A stretch of DNA of 64,000 nucleotides from Streptomyces scopuliridis RB72. GTDB lineage: Bacteria > Actinomycetota > Actinomycetes > Streptomycetales > Streptomycetaceae. The position numbers were made by a program, and so were the translations under genes. The stretch spans positions 399,253-463,252 of the forward strand of contig NZ_JOEI01000002.1 in assembly GCF_000718095.1 (NCBI RefSeq). Direction: 5' to 3'. Below, piece by piece: positions 42,050 to 50,652 of this stretch; position 1 is the first letter of the stretch; each line of letters begins with the position of its first letter. The notes under the pieces are model-generated. The model worked only from the letters and a program-made list of their open reading frames with translations, did no database searches and had not been told where the DNA came from.

Positions 42050-43195
42050 ATGGACCTGCTGAACACGCTGGTGGAGAAGGGCCTGCGGCGCGAGCTGCCG
42101 ACCCGCGAAGAAGCGCTCGCCGTACTGGCGACCTCCGACGACGATCTGCTCGAAGTGGTGGCCGCGGCCGGGAAGGTGCGCCGTCAGTGGTTCGGGCGGC
42201 GGGTGAAGCTCAACTATCTGGTCAATCTGAAGTCCGGGCTGTGCCCCGAGGACTGCTCGTACTGTTCGCAGCGGCTCGGCTCCAAGGCCGAGATCCTCAA
42301 GTACACCTGGCTGAAGCCCGACGAGGCGTCGAAGGCGGCGGCCGCCGGAGTGGCGGGCGGGGCGAAGCGGGTCTGTCTGGTCGCGAGCGGCCGGGGTCCG
42401 ACGGACCGCGATGTCGACCGGGTCTCGCAGACCATCGAGGCGATCAAGGAGCAGAACGAGGACGTCGAGATCTGTGCCTGTCTCGGGCTGCTCTCGGACG
42501 GCCAGGCGGAGCGGCTGCGGGCCGCGGGCGCCGACGCGTACAACCACAACCTCAATACGTCCGAGGGCACGTACGGCGACATCACCACCACCCACACCTT
42601 CGCCGACCGGGTGGACACGGTGCGACGGGCGCAGACCGCCGGGCTGTCCGCGTGTTCGGGGCTGATCGCGGGCATGGGGGAGAGCGACGCGGATCTGGTC
42701 GATGTCGTCTTCTCGCTGCGCGAGCTGGACCCCGACTCGGTGCCGGTCAACTTCCTGATCCCGTTCGAGGGGACGCCGCTCGCCAAGGAGTGGAACCTCA
42801 CCCCGCAGCACTGTCTGCGCATTCTGGCCATGACGCGGTTCGTCTGCCCCGATGTGGAGGTCAGGCTGTCGGGCGGGCGCGAGGTGCATCTGCGCTCGAT
42901 GCAGCCCCTCGCGCTCCATCTGGTCAACTCGATCTTCCTCGGGGACTATCTCACCAGCGAGGGCCAGGAGGGCCGGGCGGACCTGGAGATGATCGCGGAC
43001 GCGGGCTTCGAGGTGGAGGGCGCGGACACGACCACGCTGCCCGAGCACCGTCGCGAGGGATGCGGTCCGTGCGGATCGGGCGATTCCGGGCAGTCCGCTC
43101 CGGCGGAACCGGTCACGAACACCGGGGCGCCCCGTACGGACCTGGTGGCGGTACGCCGCCGCGGCGCCGGTACCGACCTGGCGCCCAATGCCTGA
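42050..43195 (+). CDS. bioB: Biotin synthase
   Basis: Radical SAM enzyme that inserts sulphur into dethiobiotin; 381 residues from ATG 42050 (AAGGA upstream). The SAM cluster motif C-x3-C-x2-C is Cys65, Cys69, Cys72 ([15 protein letters not shown]). Other family parts are [41 protein letters not shown] and [11 protein letters not shown], which holds the [2Fe-2S] ligand Arg. The C-terminal tail of about 45 residues beyond the barrel holds an extra CGPC pair and is otherwise disordered-looking. It overlaps bioA by 8 bp. Confidence 0.96.
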   Translation: MDLLNTLVEKGLRRELPTREEALAVLATSDDDLLEVVAAAGKVRRQWFGRRVKLNYLVNLKSGLCPEDCSYCSQRLGSKAEILKYTWLKPDEASKAAAAGVAGGAKRVCLVASGRGPTDRDVDRVSQTIEAIKEQNEDVEICACLGLLSDGQAERLRAAGADAYNHNLNTSEGTYGDITTTHTFADRVDTVRRAQTAGLSACSGLIAGMGESDADLVDVVFSLRELDPDSVPVNFLIPFEGTPLAKEWNLTPQHCLRILAMTRFVCPDVEVRLSGGREVHLRSMQPLALHLVNSIFLGDYLTSEGQEGRADLEMIADAGFEVEGADTTTLPEHRREGCGPCGSGDSGQSAPAEPVTNTGAPRTDLVAVRRRGAGTDLAPNA

Positions 43196-44477
43196 CACGG
43201 CCCCCGGCGAACTGCTGGCCCTGGACCGGGCCCATGTCTGGCATCCGTACGGCCCCATGCCCGGCCGTGCCGAACCGCTGGTCGTGGAGTCCGCGTCCGG
43301 GGTACGGCTGCGGCTCGCGGAACCCGCCCAGGGACAGCGCGAGTTGGTCGACGGCATGTCGTCCTGGTGGTCGGCGATCCATGGCTACAACCACCCCGTG
43401 CTCAACGCGGCGGCGCACGGCCAGCTGGACCGGATGAGCCATGTGATGTTCGGCGGGCTCACCCATGAGCCGGCCGTGCGGCTCGCGGCGCTCCTCGTCG
43501 AGATCACTCCGGAGCCGCTGCGCCATGTGTTCCTCGCCGACTCGGGCTCGGTGTCGGTCGAGGTCGCGGTGAAGATGTGTCTCCAGTACTGGCGTTCGGT
43601 GGGCCGTCCGGCGAAGCAACGGCTGCTGACCTGGCGCGGCGGCTACCACGGCGACACCTGGCAGCCGATGTCCGTGTGCGACCCCGACGGCGGGATGCAT
43701 GACCTCTGGTCGGGGGTGCTGCCCCGGCAGATCTTCGCGGACGCGCCGCCCGTCGGGTACGAGGAGCCGTACGCCGACGGTCTGCGCGCGCTCATCGCCC
43801 GCCACGCGGACGAACTGGCCGCGGTCATCGTCGAGCCGGTGGTACAGGGCGCGGGCGGGATGCGCTTCCACTCCCCCGCGTATCTGCGGGTGCTGCGGGA
43901 GGCGTGCGACGCGCACGATGTGCTGCTGATCCTGGACGAGATCGCGACGGGGTTCGGACGGACGGGGACGCTCTTCGCCGCCGAGCAGGGCGGCATCTCG
44001 CCCGATGTGATGTGTATCGGCAAGGCGTTGACCGGCGGGTATCTCACGATGGCGGCGACGCTGTGCACGTCACGCGTGGCCGAGGGCATCTCGCGGGGCG
44101 AGGTGCCGGTGCTGGCGCACGGACCGACGTTCATGGGCAATCCGCTGGCTGCCTCGGTCGCCCGCGCCTCGATCGAGCTGCTGCTCGACCAGGACTGGGC
44201 GCGGGAGGTCAAGCGGATCGAGGCGGGCCTGCGCGAGGGGCTCGCGCCGGCCGCGTCCCTTCCCGGCGTACGGGAGGTACGGGTGCTGGGCGCCATCGGC
44301 GTCGTCCAGCTGGACCACGCCGTGGACATGGAGGCCGCGACGAGGGCGGCGGTACGGGAGGGCGTATGGCTGCGGCCGTTCCGCGATCTCGTGTACACCA
44401 TGCCGCCGTATGTCACGGATGACCGGGATGTCGAACGGATCTGCCGCGCGGTGACGGCGGCGGCGGGAGAGGGCTGA
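43188..44477 (+). CDS. bioA: Adenosylmethionine-8-amino-7-oxononanoate aminotransferase
   Basis: Class III PLP aminotransferase that uses SAM as amino donor to make 7,8-diaminopelargonate; 429 residues. HVWHPYGPM and [18 protein letters not shown] at the N-terminus are BioA-specific. [34 protein letters not shown], the Asp in [14 protein letters not shown], Lys279 in [16 protein letters not shown] and [10 protein letters not shown] complete the active site. Its ATG lies inside the bioB end (8-bp overlap), and bioD follows 3 bp after the stop. Confidence 0.96.
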   Translation: MPDTAPGELLALDRAHVWHPYGPMPGRAEPLVVESASGVRLRLAEPAQGQRELVDGMSSWWSAIHGYNHPVLNAAAHGQLDRMSHVMFGGLTHEPAVRLAALLVEITPEPLRHVFLADSGSVSVEVAVKMCLQYWRSVGRPAKQRLLTWRGGYHGDTWQPMSVCDPDGGMHDLWSGVLPRQIFADAPPVGYEEPYADGLRALIARHADELAAVIVEPVVQGAGGMRFHSPAYLRVLREACDAHDVLLILDEIATGFGRTGTLFAAEQGGISPDVMCIGKALTGGYLTMAATLCTSRVAEGISRGEVPVLAHGPTFMGNPLAASVARASIELLLDQDWAREVKRIEAGLREGLAPAASLPGVREVRVLGAIGVVQLDHAVDMEAATRAAVREGVWLRPFRDLVYTMPPYVTDDRDVERICRAVTAAAGEG

Positions 44478-44480
44478 AGC

Positions 44481-45218
44481 ATGCCGGTGATGATCGTGAC
44501 GGGAACCGGGACGGAGATCGGCAAGACCGTCGTCACGGCGGCGGTGGCCGCGGTCGCGCTGGCGCGTGGGCGTACGGTCGCGGTGCTCAAGCCCGCACAG
44601 ACCGGTCTAGGGCCGGGTGAGACAGGTGACGCGGCCGAGGTGGCGCGACTGGCGGGACCGGTCACGGCCGTCGAACTGGCGCGGTACCCCGACCCGTTGG
44701 CCCCGGCGACCGCGGCGCGGCGGGCCGGCGCGGCGCCGGTGGGGCCGGAGGAGATCGCCGACGCGGCCGAGAAGCTGGCGGCCGAGCACGATCTGGTGCT
44801 GGTCGAGGGCGCGGGCGGACTGCTCGTACGGTTCGACGGGACGGGCGCGACGCTCGCGGACGCGGCCCGGCTGCTGGGGGCTCCGGTGCTGGTGGTGGCC
44901 CCCGCCGGGCTCGGCACGCTCAATATGACCGCGCTGACCGCGGAGGCGCTGCGGGCGAGGTCACTGACGCTCGAAGGGGTCGTGATCGGCCGCTGGCCGG
45001 CCGTGCCCGACCTCGCGGCGCGCTGCAATCTGGGGGATCTGCCGGAGTCGGCGGGCGCGCCGCTGCTGGGCGCGGTCCCGGAGGGCGCGGGTGCGCTGAC
45101 TCCCGCGGAGTTCCGGGAGCGCGCGGTGTCCTGGCTGGCACCCCGGCTGGACGGACGGTGGGACGCGCGGACGTTCGCACGGGAAGCGGACGCGCCGGGA
45201 GCCACCGGAACTCCATAG
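44481..45218 (+). CDS. bioD: Dethiobiotin synthetase
   Basis: ATP-dependent carboxylase that closes the ureido ring of dethiobiotin; 245 residues. P-loop GTGTEIGKT at 7-15, LKPAQTGL with the substrate-binding Lys/Thr, EGAGGLLVRF and PAGLGTLNMTALTAEALRAR are all present. It is the last gene of bioB-A-D, and the closest promoter is upstream of bioB. With the divergent bioF, all four late-pathway genes are in this window; pimeloyl-forming genes are not. Confidence 0.95.
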   Translation: MPVMIVTGTGTEIGKTVVTAAVAAVALARGRTVAVLKPAQTGLGPGETGDAAEVARLAGPVTAVELARYPDPLAPATAARRAGAAPVGPEEIADAAEKLAAEHDLVLVEGAGGLLVRFDGTGATLADAARLLGAPVLVVAPAGLGTLNMTALTAEALRARSLTLEGVVIGRWPAVPDLAARCNLGDLPESAGAPLLGAVPEGAGALTPAEFRERAVSWLAPRLDGRWDARTFAREADAPGATGTP

Positions 45219-45233
45219 GGGGTCCGGCGGGTC

Positions 45234-45605
45234 TCAGAGGCTCCAGTCGCGCAGTTCCGCGGCGATGGCATCGATGTCGGCCGTGCCGTCCTTGACCAGT
45301 TTCGCCAGGTCCCGGACGCGCTCGGGCGAGGTCGCGACCCGCAGCCCGCTCGCCACCAGATAGCCGTAGGCCACGGCGGAGGCGAACAGCGCGTTGGAGC
45401 GTTCCAGGGCCGGGACGTGGAGCAGTAACTGCAGCAGGGCGGCGGCCCGTGCGTGCGGGTCGCCGTACACGGGGGTGCCGAATATCTCCGCCTCATGGCG
45501 GCTGACGGCGGCGACCAGCGCGCCCCAGTCGGTGACCTGTGGATCCCCGGGTGTGTGGTGCTCCGCGACCATGAGGAGCCAGGCGAGCTCGATCCGAAGC
45601 GTCAA
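45234..45605 (-). CDS. Fic/Doc-type toxin component with degenerate Fic motif
   Basis: Toxin-like protein of 123 residues encoded directly after its antitoxin. The TTG start overlaps the antitoxin TGA (TTGA). It has the small all-helical Doc-like layout (RIELAWLLMVAEHHTPGDPQ, DWGALVAAVSRHEAEIFG, AALLQLLLHVPALERSNALFASAVAYGYLVASG). The motif region reads HVPALERSNALFA: the leading His and an Asn can be aligned with HxFx(D/A)GNxR, but the Gly and following Arg/Lys are missing. AMPylation or phosphorylation activity is therefore doubtful. Similar proteins are common in Streptomyces as the fic-family toxin component. Confidence 0.8.
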   Translation of the reverse strand: MTLRIELAWLLMVAEHHTPGDPQVTDWGALVAAVSRHEAEIFGTPVYGDPHARAAALLQLLLHVPALERSNALFASAVAYGYLVASGLRVATSPERVRDLAKLVKDGTADIDAIAAELRDWSL

Positions 45606-45829
45606 CGCGCGCCCGCGCGCTCCGCGCCGAACTCCTCGGTGAAGACCGATTCGTACTGCTTCATGAAGTCGGCGGCGGACTCCACGAACGTACGTCCGGC
45701 CTCGCCCGCGTCCCGTTTGACCAGCTCTTCGATATAGCGGTTCACGCTCATCCCCCGCTCGGAGGCCCGCAGACGCGCGGCCTCCGCGGTGGTCTCGTCC
45801 ACACGTACGTTCAGCTGCGTCTTGGCCAT
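45602..45829 (-). CDS. Ribbon-helix-helix antitoxin
   Basis: Small antitoxin of 75 residues. An RHH DNA-binding N-terminus (KTQLNVRVDETTAEAARLRASERGMSVNRYIEELV) is followed by an acidic toxin-binding tail (ESAADFMKQYESVFTEEFG). It overlaps the toxin start by 4 bp, and the order antitoxin-toxin fits autoregulation by the complex. Confidence 0.88.
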   Translation of the reverse strand: MAKTQLNVRVDETTAEAARLRASERGMSVNRYIEELVKRDAGEAGRTFVESAADFMKQYESVFTEEFGAERAGAR

Positions 45830-45919
45830 ACGCCAAAGCTAGCGCGCGGGTGCTAGCAACGGCAACACGGCAGGCACGCGCCCTACCCGACGTACGGCGG
45901 GGCGCCTAGGGTCGGCGGC

Positions 45920-46801
45920 ATGACACGCCCTTTTCGATTCGGTGTGAACATGACGACGCCCGATATCGGCGAAGCCTGGCGCGCGCGGTGCGTACGGGCG
46001 GAGGCCCTCGGCTATGACGTGATCCTCGTGCCGGACCATCTGGGGATGGTGGCGCCCTTCCCGGCGCTGGTGGCCGCCGCGGCGGCGACCGAGCGGCCCC
46101 GGCTCGGCACCTTCGTCCTCAACGCCGCCTTCTGGAACCCCGCGCTGCTCGCCCGGGAGATCGCGACCACGGACGCGCTGACCGGCGGGCGTCTGGAGGT
46201 CGGGCTCGGCGCCGGCTATGTGCGGGAGGAGCATGAGCGGGCCGGTCTGGAGTTCCTTCCGCCCGGCGAACGGGTGGGTCATCTGATCCGTACGGTCACG
46301 GAGCTGGACCGGCTGCTCGGTGACGAGGTGGAGCTGCCCCGGCCCGTACAGCTGCCCCGGCCGCCCCTGCTGATCGGCGGGAACGGCGACCGGGTGCTGC
46401 GGCTGGCGGCCGAGCACGCGGAGATCGCCGCGTTCGCCGGGGGCCGGGCCACCAAGGAAGGGGGGCTGCGCGCGCTCGCCGCGCGGGAGCTGGCCGAGCG
46501 CGTCGACGCGTACCGGGGCTTCGCGGCCGGGCGAGCGGTCCCCGCCGAGCTGAATCTGCTGCTCCAGTACGTCGCCGTCACCCCGGACCGCAGGGCGGCG
46601 GTCCGGGAGCTGACCCCGATCGCGCCGGAGCTGACCGAGGACGAGCTGCTGGATCTGCCGCTGATCGCGGTCGGCACCGTACGGCAGATCGCCGACCAGC
46701 TACGGGGACTGCGGGAACGGTTCGGCTTCAGCTATCTCTGTGTCCTCGCCCCGTTCATGGAGGCGTTCGGGCCGGTGATCGAGGAGCTGAGCGGCAGCTG
46801 A
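45920..46801 (+). CDS. LLM-class F420-dependent oxidoreductase
   Basis: Luciferase-like TIM-barrel oxidoreductase of 293 residues, most like the TIGR03621 group of coenzyme F420-dependent enzymes. Typical parts: FRFGVNMTTP, VRAEALGYDVILVPDHLG, LARE(I)ATTDALTGGRLEVGLGAGY, EEHERAGLEFLPPGERV, LPRPPLLIGGNGDRVLRLAAEHAEI and a terminal FGFSYLCVLAPFMEAFGPVIEEL. It has no visible operon partner. The substrate is unknown. Confidence 0.9.
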   Translation: MTRPFRFGVNMTTPDIGEAWRARCVRAEALGYDVILVPDHLGMVAPFPALVAAAAATERPRLGTFVLNAAFWNPALLAREIATTDALTGGRLEVGLGAGYVREEHERAGLEFLPPGERVGHLIRTVTELDRLLGDEVELPRPVQLPRPPLLIGGNGDRVLRLAAEHAEIAAFAGGRATKEGGLRALAARELAERVDAYRGFAAGRAVPAELNLLLQYVAVTPDRRAAVRELTPIAPELTEDELLDLPLIAVGTVRQIADQLRGLRERFGFSYLCVLAPFMEAFGPVIEELSGS

Positions 46802-46856
46802 CCACAGGGCGGAAACCGTTCGACCTGCCTGTCCGAACAGTGATGGGATCGCCGGT

Positions 46857-47285
46857 ATGAACGATTTCCGGATACGGGCCGCGACGCCGGCCGACCTCGA
46901 CGCGGTGCTGGCCTTCTGGAAGGACGCCGCGGAGGGCACCAGCATCACGGACGACCGCGACGGCATCGAGCGGCTCGTGGCCCGCGACCCCGAGTCCCTG
47001 ATCCTCGCGGAGCGCGACGGCGCGATCGCGGGCACGGTGATCGCGGGCTTCGACGGCTGGCGCTGTCATCTCTACCGGCTCGCGGTCCATCCGGACCAGC
47101 GGCGCCTGGGCATCGGCACGGCGCTGCTGACCGCGGCGGAGGAGCGCTTCGTACGGCTGGGCGGGCGGCGCGGCGACGCGATGGTGCTGGACGGCAACGA
47201 ACTGGCGCACCACGCCTGGCGGGCGTCCGGCTACGGCCCTCAGCCACAGTGGACCCGCTGGGTGAAGCCGCTGGGGGACGGCTGA
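46857..47285 (+). CDS. GNAT family N-acetyltransferase
   Basis: Acetyl-CoA-dependent acyltransferase of 142 residues. The N-terminal RAATPADLDAVLAFWKD is followed by strand pair ESLILAERDGAIAGTVIAG. The acetyl-CoA loop is in LYRLAVHPDQRRLGIGTALLTAAEERF (pyrophosphate-binding RRLGIG). The closing ASGYGPQPQWTRWVKPLG is typical. Target amine unknown. Confidence 0.9.
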   Translation: MNDFRIRAATPADLDAVLAFWKDAAEGTSITDDRDGIERLVARDPESLILAERDGAIAGTVIAGFDGWRCHLYRLAVHPDQRRLGIGTALLTAAEERFVRLGGRRGDAMVLDGNELAHHAWRASGYGPQPQWTRWVKPLGDG

Positions 47286-47363
47286 TCCATCGGCAGCACG
47301 CGGGACGGCCGATGTCGCGCGGTCCTCCCCTCCCTGACCGATCATGGGACGGAGGTGTAATCG

Positions 47364-48701
47364 ATGACCGAGGTGCTTCTGCTCGTCGTGGCGGTGCTGC
47401 TCTCGCTCGCCTGCGGAGCCTTCGTGGCGGCGGAATTCTCCCTCACCACCGTCGAGCGCGGAGAGCTGCAACGGGCCGCCGAGCGCGGGGAGCGGGGCGC
47501 CGCGGGGGCACTGAAGGCCGTACGGAGCCTCACGTTCCAGCTCTCCGGCGCGCAGCTCGGGATCACCGTCACGAATCTGGTCGTGGGCATGCTCTCCGAG
47601 CGGTCCATCGCGAAGCTGATCCGCGGACCGGTCGAGGCCGTGGGGCTGTCCCCCTCCGTCGCCTCCTCGGTGGCGCTGGTGATCGGCACGGCCCTGTCGA
47701 CCCTCGTCCTGATGGTCGTCGGCGAGCTGGTCCCGAAGAACTGGGCGATCTCGTCGCCGCTGGCCGTCGCCAAGGTGGTGGCCACCCCGCAGCGGTACTT
47801 CACCGCGACGTTCCGTCCGTTCATCGGCCATCTCAACAGCACCGCGAACCGGATCGTGCGCGGCTTCGGTCTTGAGCCCACCGAGGAGCTGGCCTCCGCC
47901 CGCGGCCCGCAGGAACTGGCCGCCCTGGCACGGCACTCCGCGAAGGAGGGCGCGCTGGAGGCGGATACCGCCGAGCTGTTCGTACGGACGCTCAGCCTGT
48001 CCGCGCTGACCGCCGAGAACGTGATGACCCCCCGGGTGCAGGTGATGGCCCTCGACATACGCGCCACGGCGGAGGATGTCGCCAACGCCAGCCGCGCCAC
48101 CGGGCTATCTCGATTTCCCGTCTACCGGGGCAGCCTCGACACCGTCGTCGGAACCGTCCATATCAAGGACGTCCTGGCGATCCCCGCCGAGGGGCGGCCC
48201 CGGCAGCCGGTGGCCGGTCTGCTGCGCGAACCGCTGCTGGTGCCGGAGAGCCTGACGGTGGACCAGCTGCTCGACCGGCTGTCGGGCGGCGCCACGATGG
48301 CCGTCGTCATCGACGAGTACGGCGGGACGGCGGGCGTCGTGACGCTGGAGGACATCGTCGAGGAGGTCGTCGGCGAGGTGCGCGACGAGCACGATCCGCA
48401 GGAGACCCCCGGTCTGGCGCTGCTGGGCGAGGACGCGGAGGGCCATGGGCTCTGGTCGGCGGACGGCGCGGCGCGGGCCGACCAGCTGAGGGCCGTGGGG
48501 CTGCGGATGCCGGAGGGGCCGTACGAGACGCTCGCCGGTCTGGTCGCCACGCAGCTGGGCCGTATCCCCGCCGAGGGCGACCGGCTCGAACTGGACGGCT
48601 GGGAGCTGGAGGTCGTGGACGCCACGGGCCGGCGCGCGGCCCGGCTGCTGCTGCGCGCGCCCCTCCCGGCGGCCGGGGACAACGGTGAGGAGGAGCGATG
48701 A
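47364..48701 (+). CDS. CNNM/CorC-type membrane protein (DUF21-CBS-CBS-CorC_HlyC)
   Basis: Hemolysin C-like transporter-associated protein of 445 residues. The DUF21 membrane domain (about 1-190) has three to four helices, with LACGAFVAAEFSL at the start and VVGELVPKNWAI as a signature. Two CBS domains (about 205-335) include VMTPRVQVMAL, LSRFPVYRG and VVIDEYGGTAGVVTLEDIVEE. The C-terminal CorC_HlyC domain starts near VGEVRDEHD. The family is linked to magnesium efflux. GGAGG precedes ATG 47364. It overlaps the second CNNM gene by 4 bp, and the two probably form a heteromer. Confidence 0.92.
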   Translation: MTEVLLLVVAVLLSLACGAFVAAEFSLTTVERGELQRAAERGERGAAGALKAVRSLTFQLSGAQLGITVTNLVVGMLSERSIAKLIRGPVEAVGLSPSVASSVALVIGTALSTLVLMVVGELVPKNWAISSPLAVAKVVATPQRYFTATFRPFIGHLNSTANRIVRGFGLEPTEELASARGPQELAALARHSAKEGALEADTAELFVRTLSLSALTAENVMTPRVQVMALDIRATAEDVANASRATGLSRFPVYRGSLDTVVGTVHIKDVLAIPAEGRPRQPVAGLLREPLLVPESLTVDQLLDRLSGGATMAVVIDEYGGTAGVVTLEDIVEEVVGEVRDEHDPQETPGLALLGEDAEGHGLWSADGAARADQLRAVGLRMPEGPYETLAGLVATQLGRIPAEGDRLELDGWELEVVDATGRRAARLLLRAPLPAAGDNGEEER

Positions 48702-49714
48702 TCACCGCGCTCCAGTTGTTCATCGGTCTGCTGACGCTGGTCGTCAACGCCTTCTTCGTCGCGTCCGAATTCGCCCTGATCTCCGCACGCCGCAGCCAGA
48801 TCGAGCCGGAGGCGGAGGCAGGCAACCGGCGGGCGCGCCGCGTCATCTGGGGCCTGGAGCATGTGTCGGCGCTGCTGGCGGCGGCGCAGCTGGGCATCAC
48901 GCTGTGCACGCTGGTGCTCGGTATCGTCGCCGAGCCCGCCATCGCGCATCTGCTGGAGCCGGTCTTCAACGCGGTGGGCGTGCCGCACGGTCTGGTGCAT
49001 CCGATCTCGTTCGTGATCGCGCTCACCGTGGCCACGTATCTGCACATGCTGCTCGGCGAGATGGTGCCGAAGAACGTCGCGCTGGCCGGTCCCGCGCGGG
49101 CGGCGCTGCTGCTCGGCCCGCCGCTGGTCGCGCTGGCGCGGGCGCTGCGCCCGGTGATCTTCACGGTCAACGCCTTCGCCAACGCGCTGCTGAGACTGCT
49201 CCGGGTGCAGACGCGGGACGAGGTGACCGCCACCTTCTCCGACGACGAGCTGGCCCGGCTGGTCACGGACGCCGGCCACGCGGGGCTCCTGGACGACCGC
49301 GCGGCCGAGCGGCTGCACGACGCGCTGGAGCTGGGGCGCCGGCCGGTGCGCGATGTGGTGATGCCGCTGGAGGGGGTGGTCACCGCGCGGCTCGGGATCA
49401 CCCCGGAGGGCCTGGAGCGCCTGGCGGCGGAGACCGGATTCTCGCGCTTCCCGGTGGTGGACACCTCGCGGCGGATCCTGGGCTACCTCCATGTGAAGGA
49501 CGCGCTGGACGCCGTACCGCGCGACGGACCGTTCCCCGTCCAGGAGATGCGGACGATCGCGCGGGTACGGGCCACGACGCCGATGGACGACGTACTGACG
49601 GCGATGCGCCGCAGCCGTACGCATCTGGCCGCGGTCGAGGACGACGAGGGCAGGCTCGAAGGGCTGGTGACGATGGAGGACGTACTGCGCGAGCTGGTCG
49701 GCAGGCACGCGTAG
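48698..49714 (+). CDS. CNNM/CorC-type membrane protein lacking the CorC_HlyC domain
   Basis: Paralogue of the preceding protein, 338 residues: a DUF21 domain (VVNAFFVASEFALISARRSQIE, LLGEMVPKNVAL) and a CBS pair (RDVVMPLEGVVTARLG, TGFSRFPVVDTSRRILGYLHVKD, HLAAVEDDEGRLEGLVTMEDVLREL). It stops right after the second CBS domain, so the CorC_HlyC domain is absent. ATG 48698 follows GAGGAGGAGCG inside the upstream gene. The pair arrangement of a long and a short member is frequent in actinobacteria. Confidence 0.9.
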   Translation: MITALQLFIGLLTLVVNAFFVASEFALISARRSQIEPEAEAGNRRARRVIWGLEHVSALLAAAQLGITLCTLVLGIVAEPAIAHLLEPVFNAVGVPHGLVHPISFVIALTVATYLHMLLGEMVPKNVALAGPARAALLLGPPLVALARALRPVIFTVNAFANALLRLLRVQTRDEVTATFSDDELARLVTDAGHAGLLDDRAAERLHDALELGRRPVRDVVMPLEGVVTARLGITPEGLERLAAETGFSRFPVVDTSRRILGYLHVKDALDAVPRDGPFPVQEMRTIARVRATTPMDDVLTAMRRSRTHLAAVEDDEGRLEGLVTMEDVLRELVGRHA

Positions 49715-49771
49715 GCCCGCCGGGGACCCTCGGAAGGCGCGGTCCATACCGAGCGGTACGATCACTCCGCC

Positions 49772-50593
49772 ATGGAGATGAATGCCAACTACACCAGTTT
49801 CGTCGCGGTCGGTGACTCCTTCACCGAGGGCATGTCCGACCTCCTCCCCGACGGCTCGTACCGCGGCTGGGCGGATCTGCTCGCCGCGCGGCTCGCGGCC
49901 CGTACCCCCGGGTTCCGGTACGCGAATCTCGCCGTACGCGGAAAGCTCATCGGCCAGATCGTCAACGAACAGGTGGACGTCGCCGCCGCGATGAAACCGG
50001 ACCTGGTGACGCTGGTCGGCGGACTCAACGACACCCTGCGGCCGAAGGTCGACATGGGGCGGGTGCGCGGGCTGCTCGCCGAGGCGGTGGAACGGCTCGC
50101 CCCGGCCTGCGGACAGCTGGTGCTGATGCGCAGCCCCGGTCGCGACGGCCCGGTGATGGAGAGGTTCCGGCCGAGGATGGAGGAGCTGTTCTCCCTCGTG
50201 GACGAGCTGGCCGCGCGCCATGGCGCGCTCGTCGTCGATCTGTACGGGGCTCCGGTGCTCGGTGATCAACGGCTGTGGGACGCGGACCGGCTGCATCTCA
50301 CCGGCGAGGGCCACCGCCGGGTCGCGGAGGCCGTCTGGCAGACGCTGGGGCTGGACGCCGAGGACGACTGGCGCGCGGAGCTGCCGCCGGCCGTGCCCGT
50401 GGGGTGGCCCGCGCGGCGGACGAGCGACATCCGGTTCGCCCGGCAGCATCTCGGGCCGTGGATCATGCGCCGGGTCACGGGACGCTCCTCGGGGGACGGC
50501 CGGCCCGCGAAGCGGCCGGAGCTGCTGCCGTACGAGATACCGGGGCCCGACGGCACACCGGCGCCCGACGCCGGCCCGCGGGGGCTCTCGTAG
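49772..50593 (+). CDS. SGNH/GDSL hydrolase
   Basis: Cytoplasmic esterase/lipase-like enzyme of 273 residues with no signal peptide. All four blocks are present: GDSFTEG with Ser16, NLAVRGK (Gly), VGGLNDTLRPK (Asn) and DRLHLTGEGH with Asp and His. The last 60 residues extend beyond the catalytic domain (FARQHLGPWIMRRVTGRSSGD...) as a basic, Pro-rich tail. It ends 59 bp before purB. Substrate unknown. Confidence 0.9.
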   Translation: MEMNANYTSFVAVGDSFTEGMSDLLPDGSYRGWADLLAARLAARTPGFRYANLAVRGKLIGQIVNEQVDVAAAMKPDLVTLVGGLNDTLRPKVDMGRVRGLLAEAVERLAPACGQLVLMRSPGRDGPVMERFRPRMEELFSLVDELAARHGALVVDLYGAPVLGDQRLWDADRLHLTGEGHRRVAEAVWQTLGLDAEDDWRAELPPAVPVGWPARRTSDIRFARQHLGPWIMRRVTGRSSGDGRPAKRPELLPYEIPGPDGTPAPDAGPRGLS

Positions 50594-50636
50594 CAAGCCA
50601 CAAAAACGCCCGCGGCGCTGGCCTGCACAAAGCGCC

Positions 50637-50652
50637 TATAGAATCCCTTCAC
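50637..50652 (+). promoter_or_regulatory. purB promoter -10 element, likely leaderless transcript
   Basis: TATAGAAT at about 50637-50644 is the only good -10 sequence and ends nine bases before the GTG start. No Shine-Dalgarno exists in between. Transcription starting 6-8 bases after the -10 would begin at or next to the start codon. A clear -35 is not seen. Confidence 0.55.
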
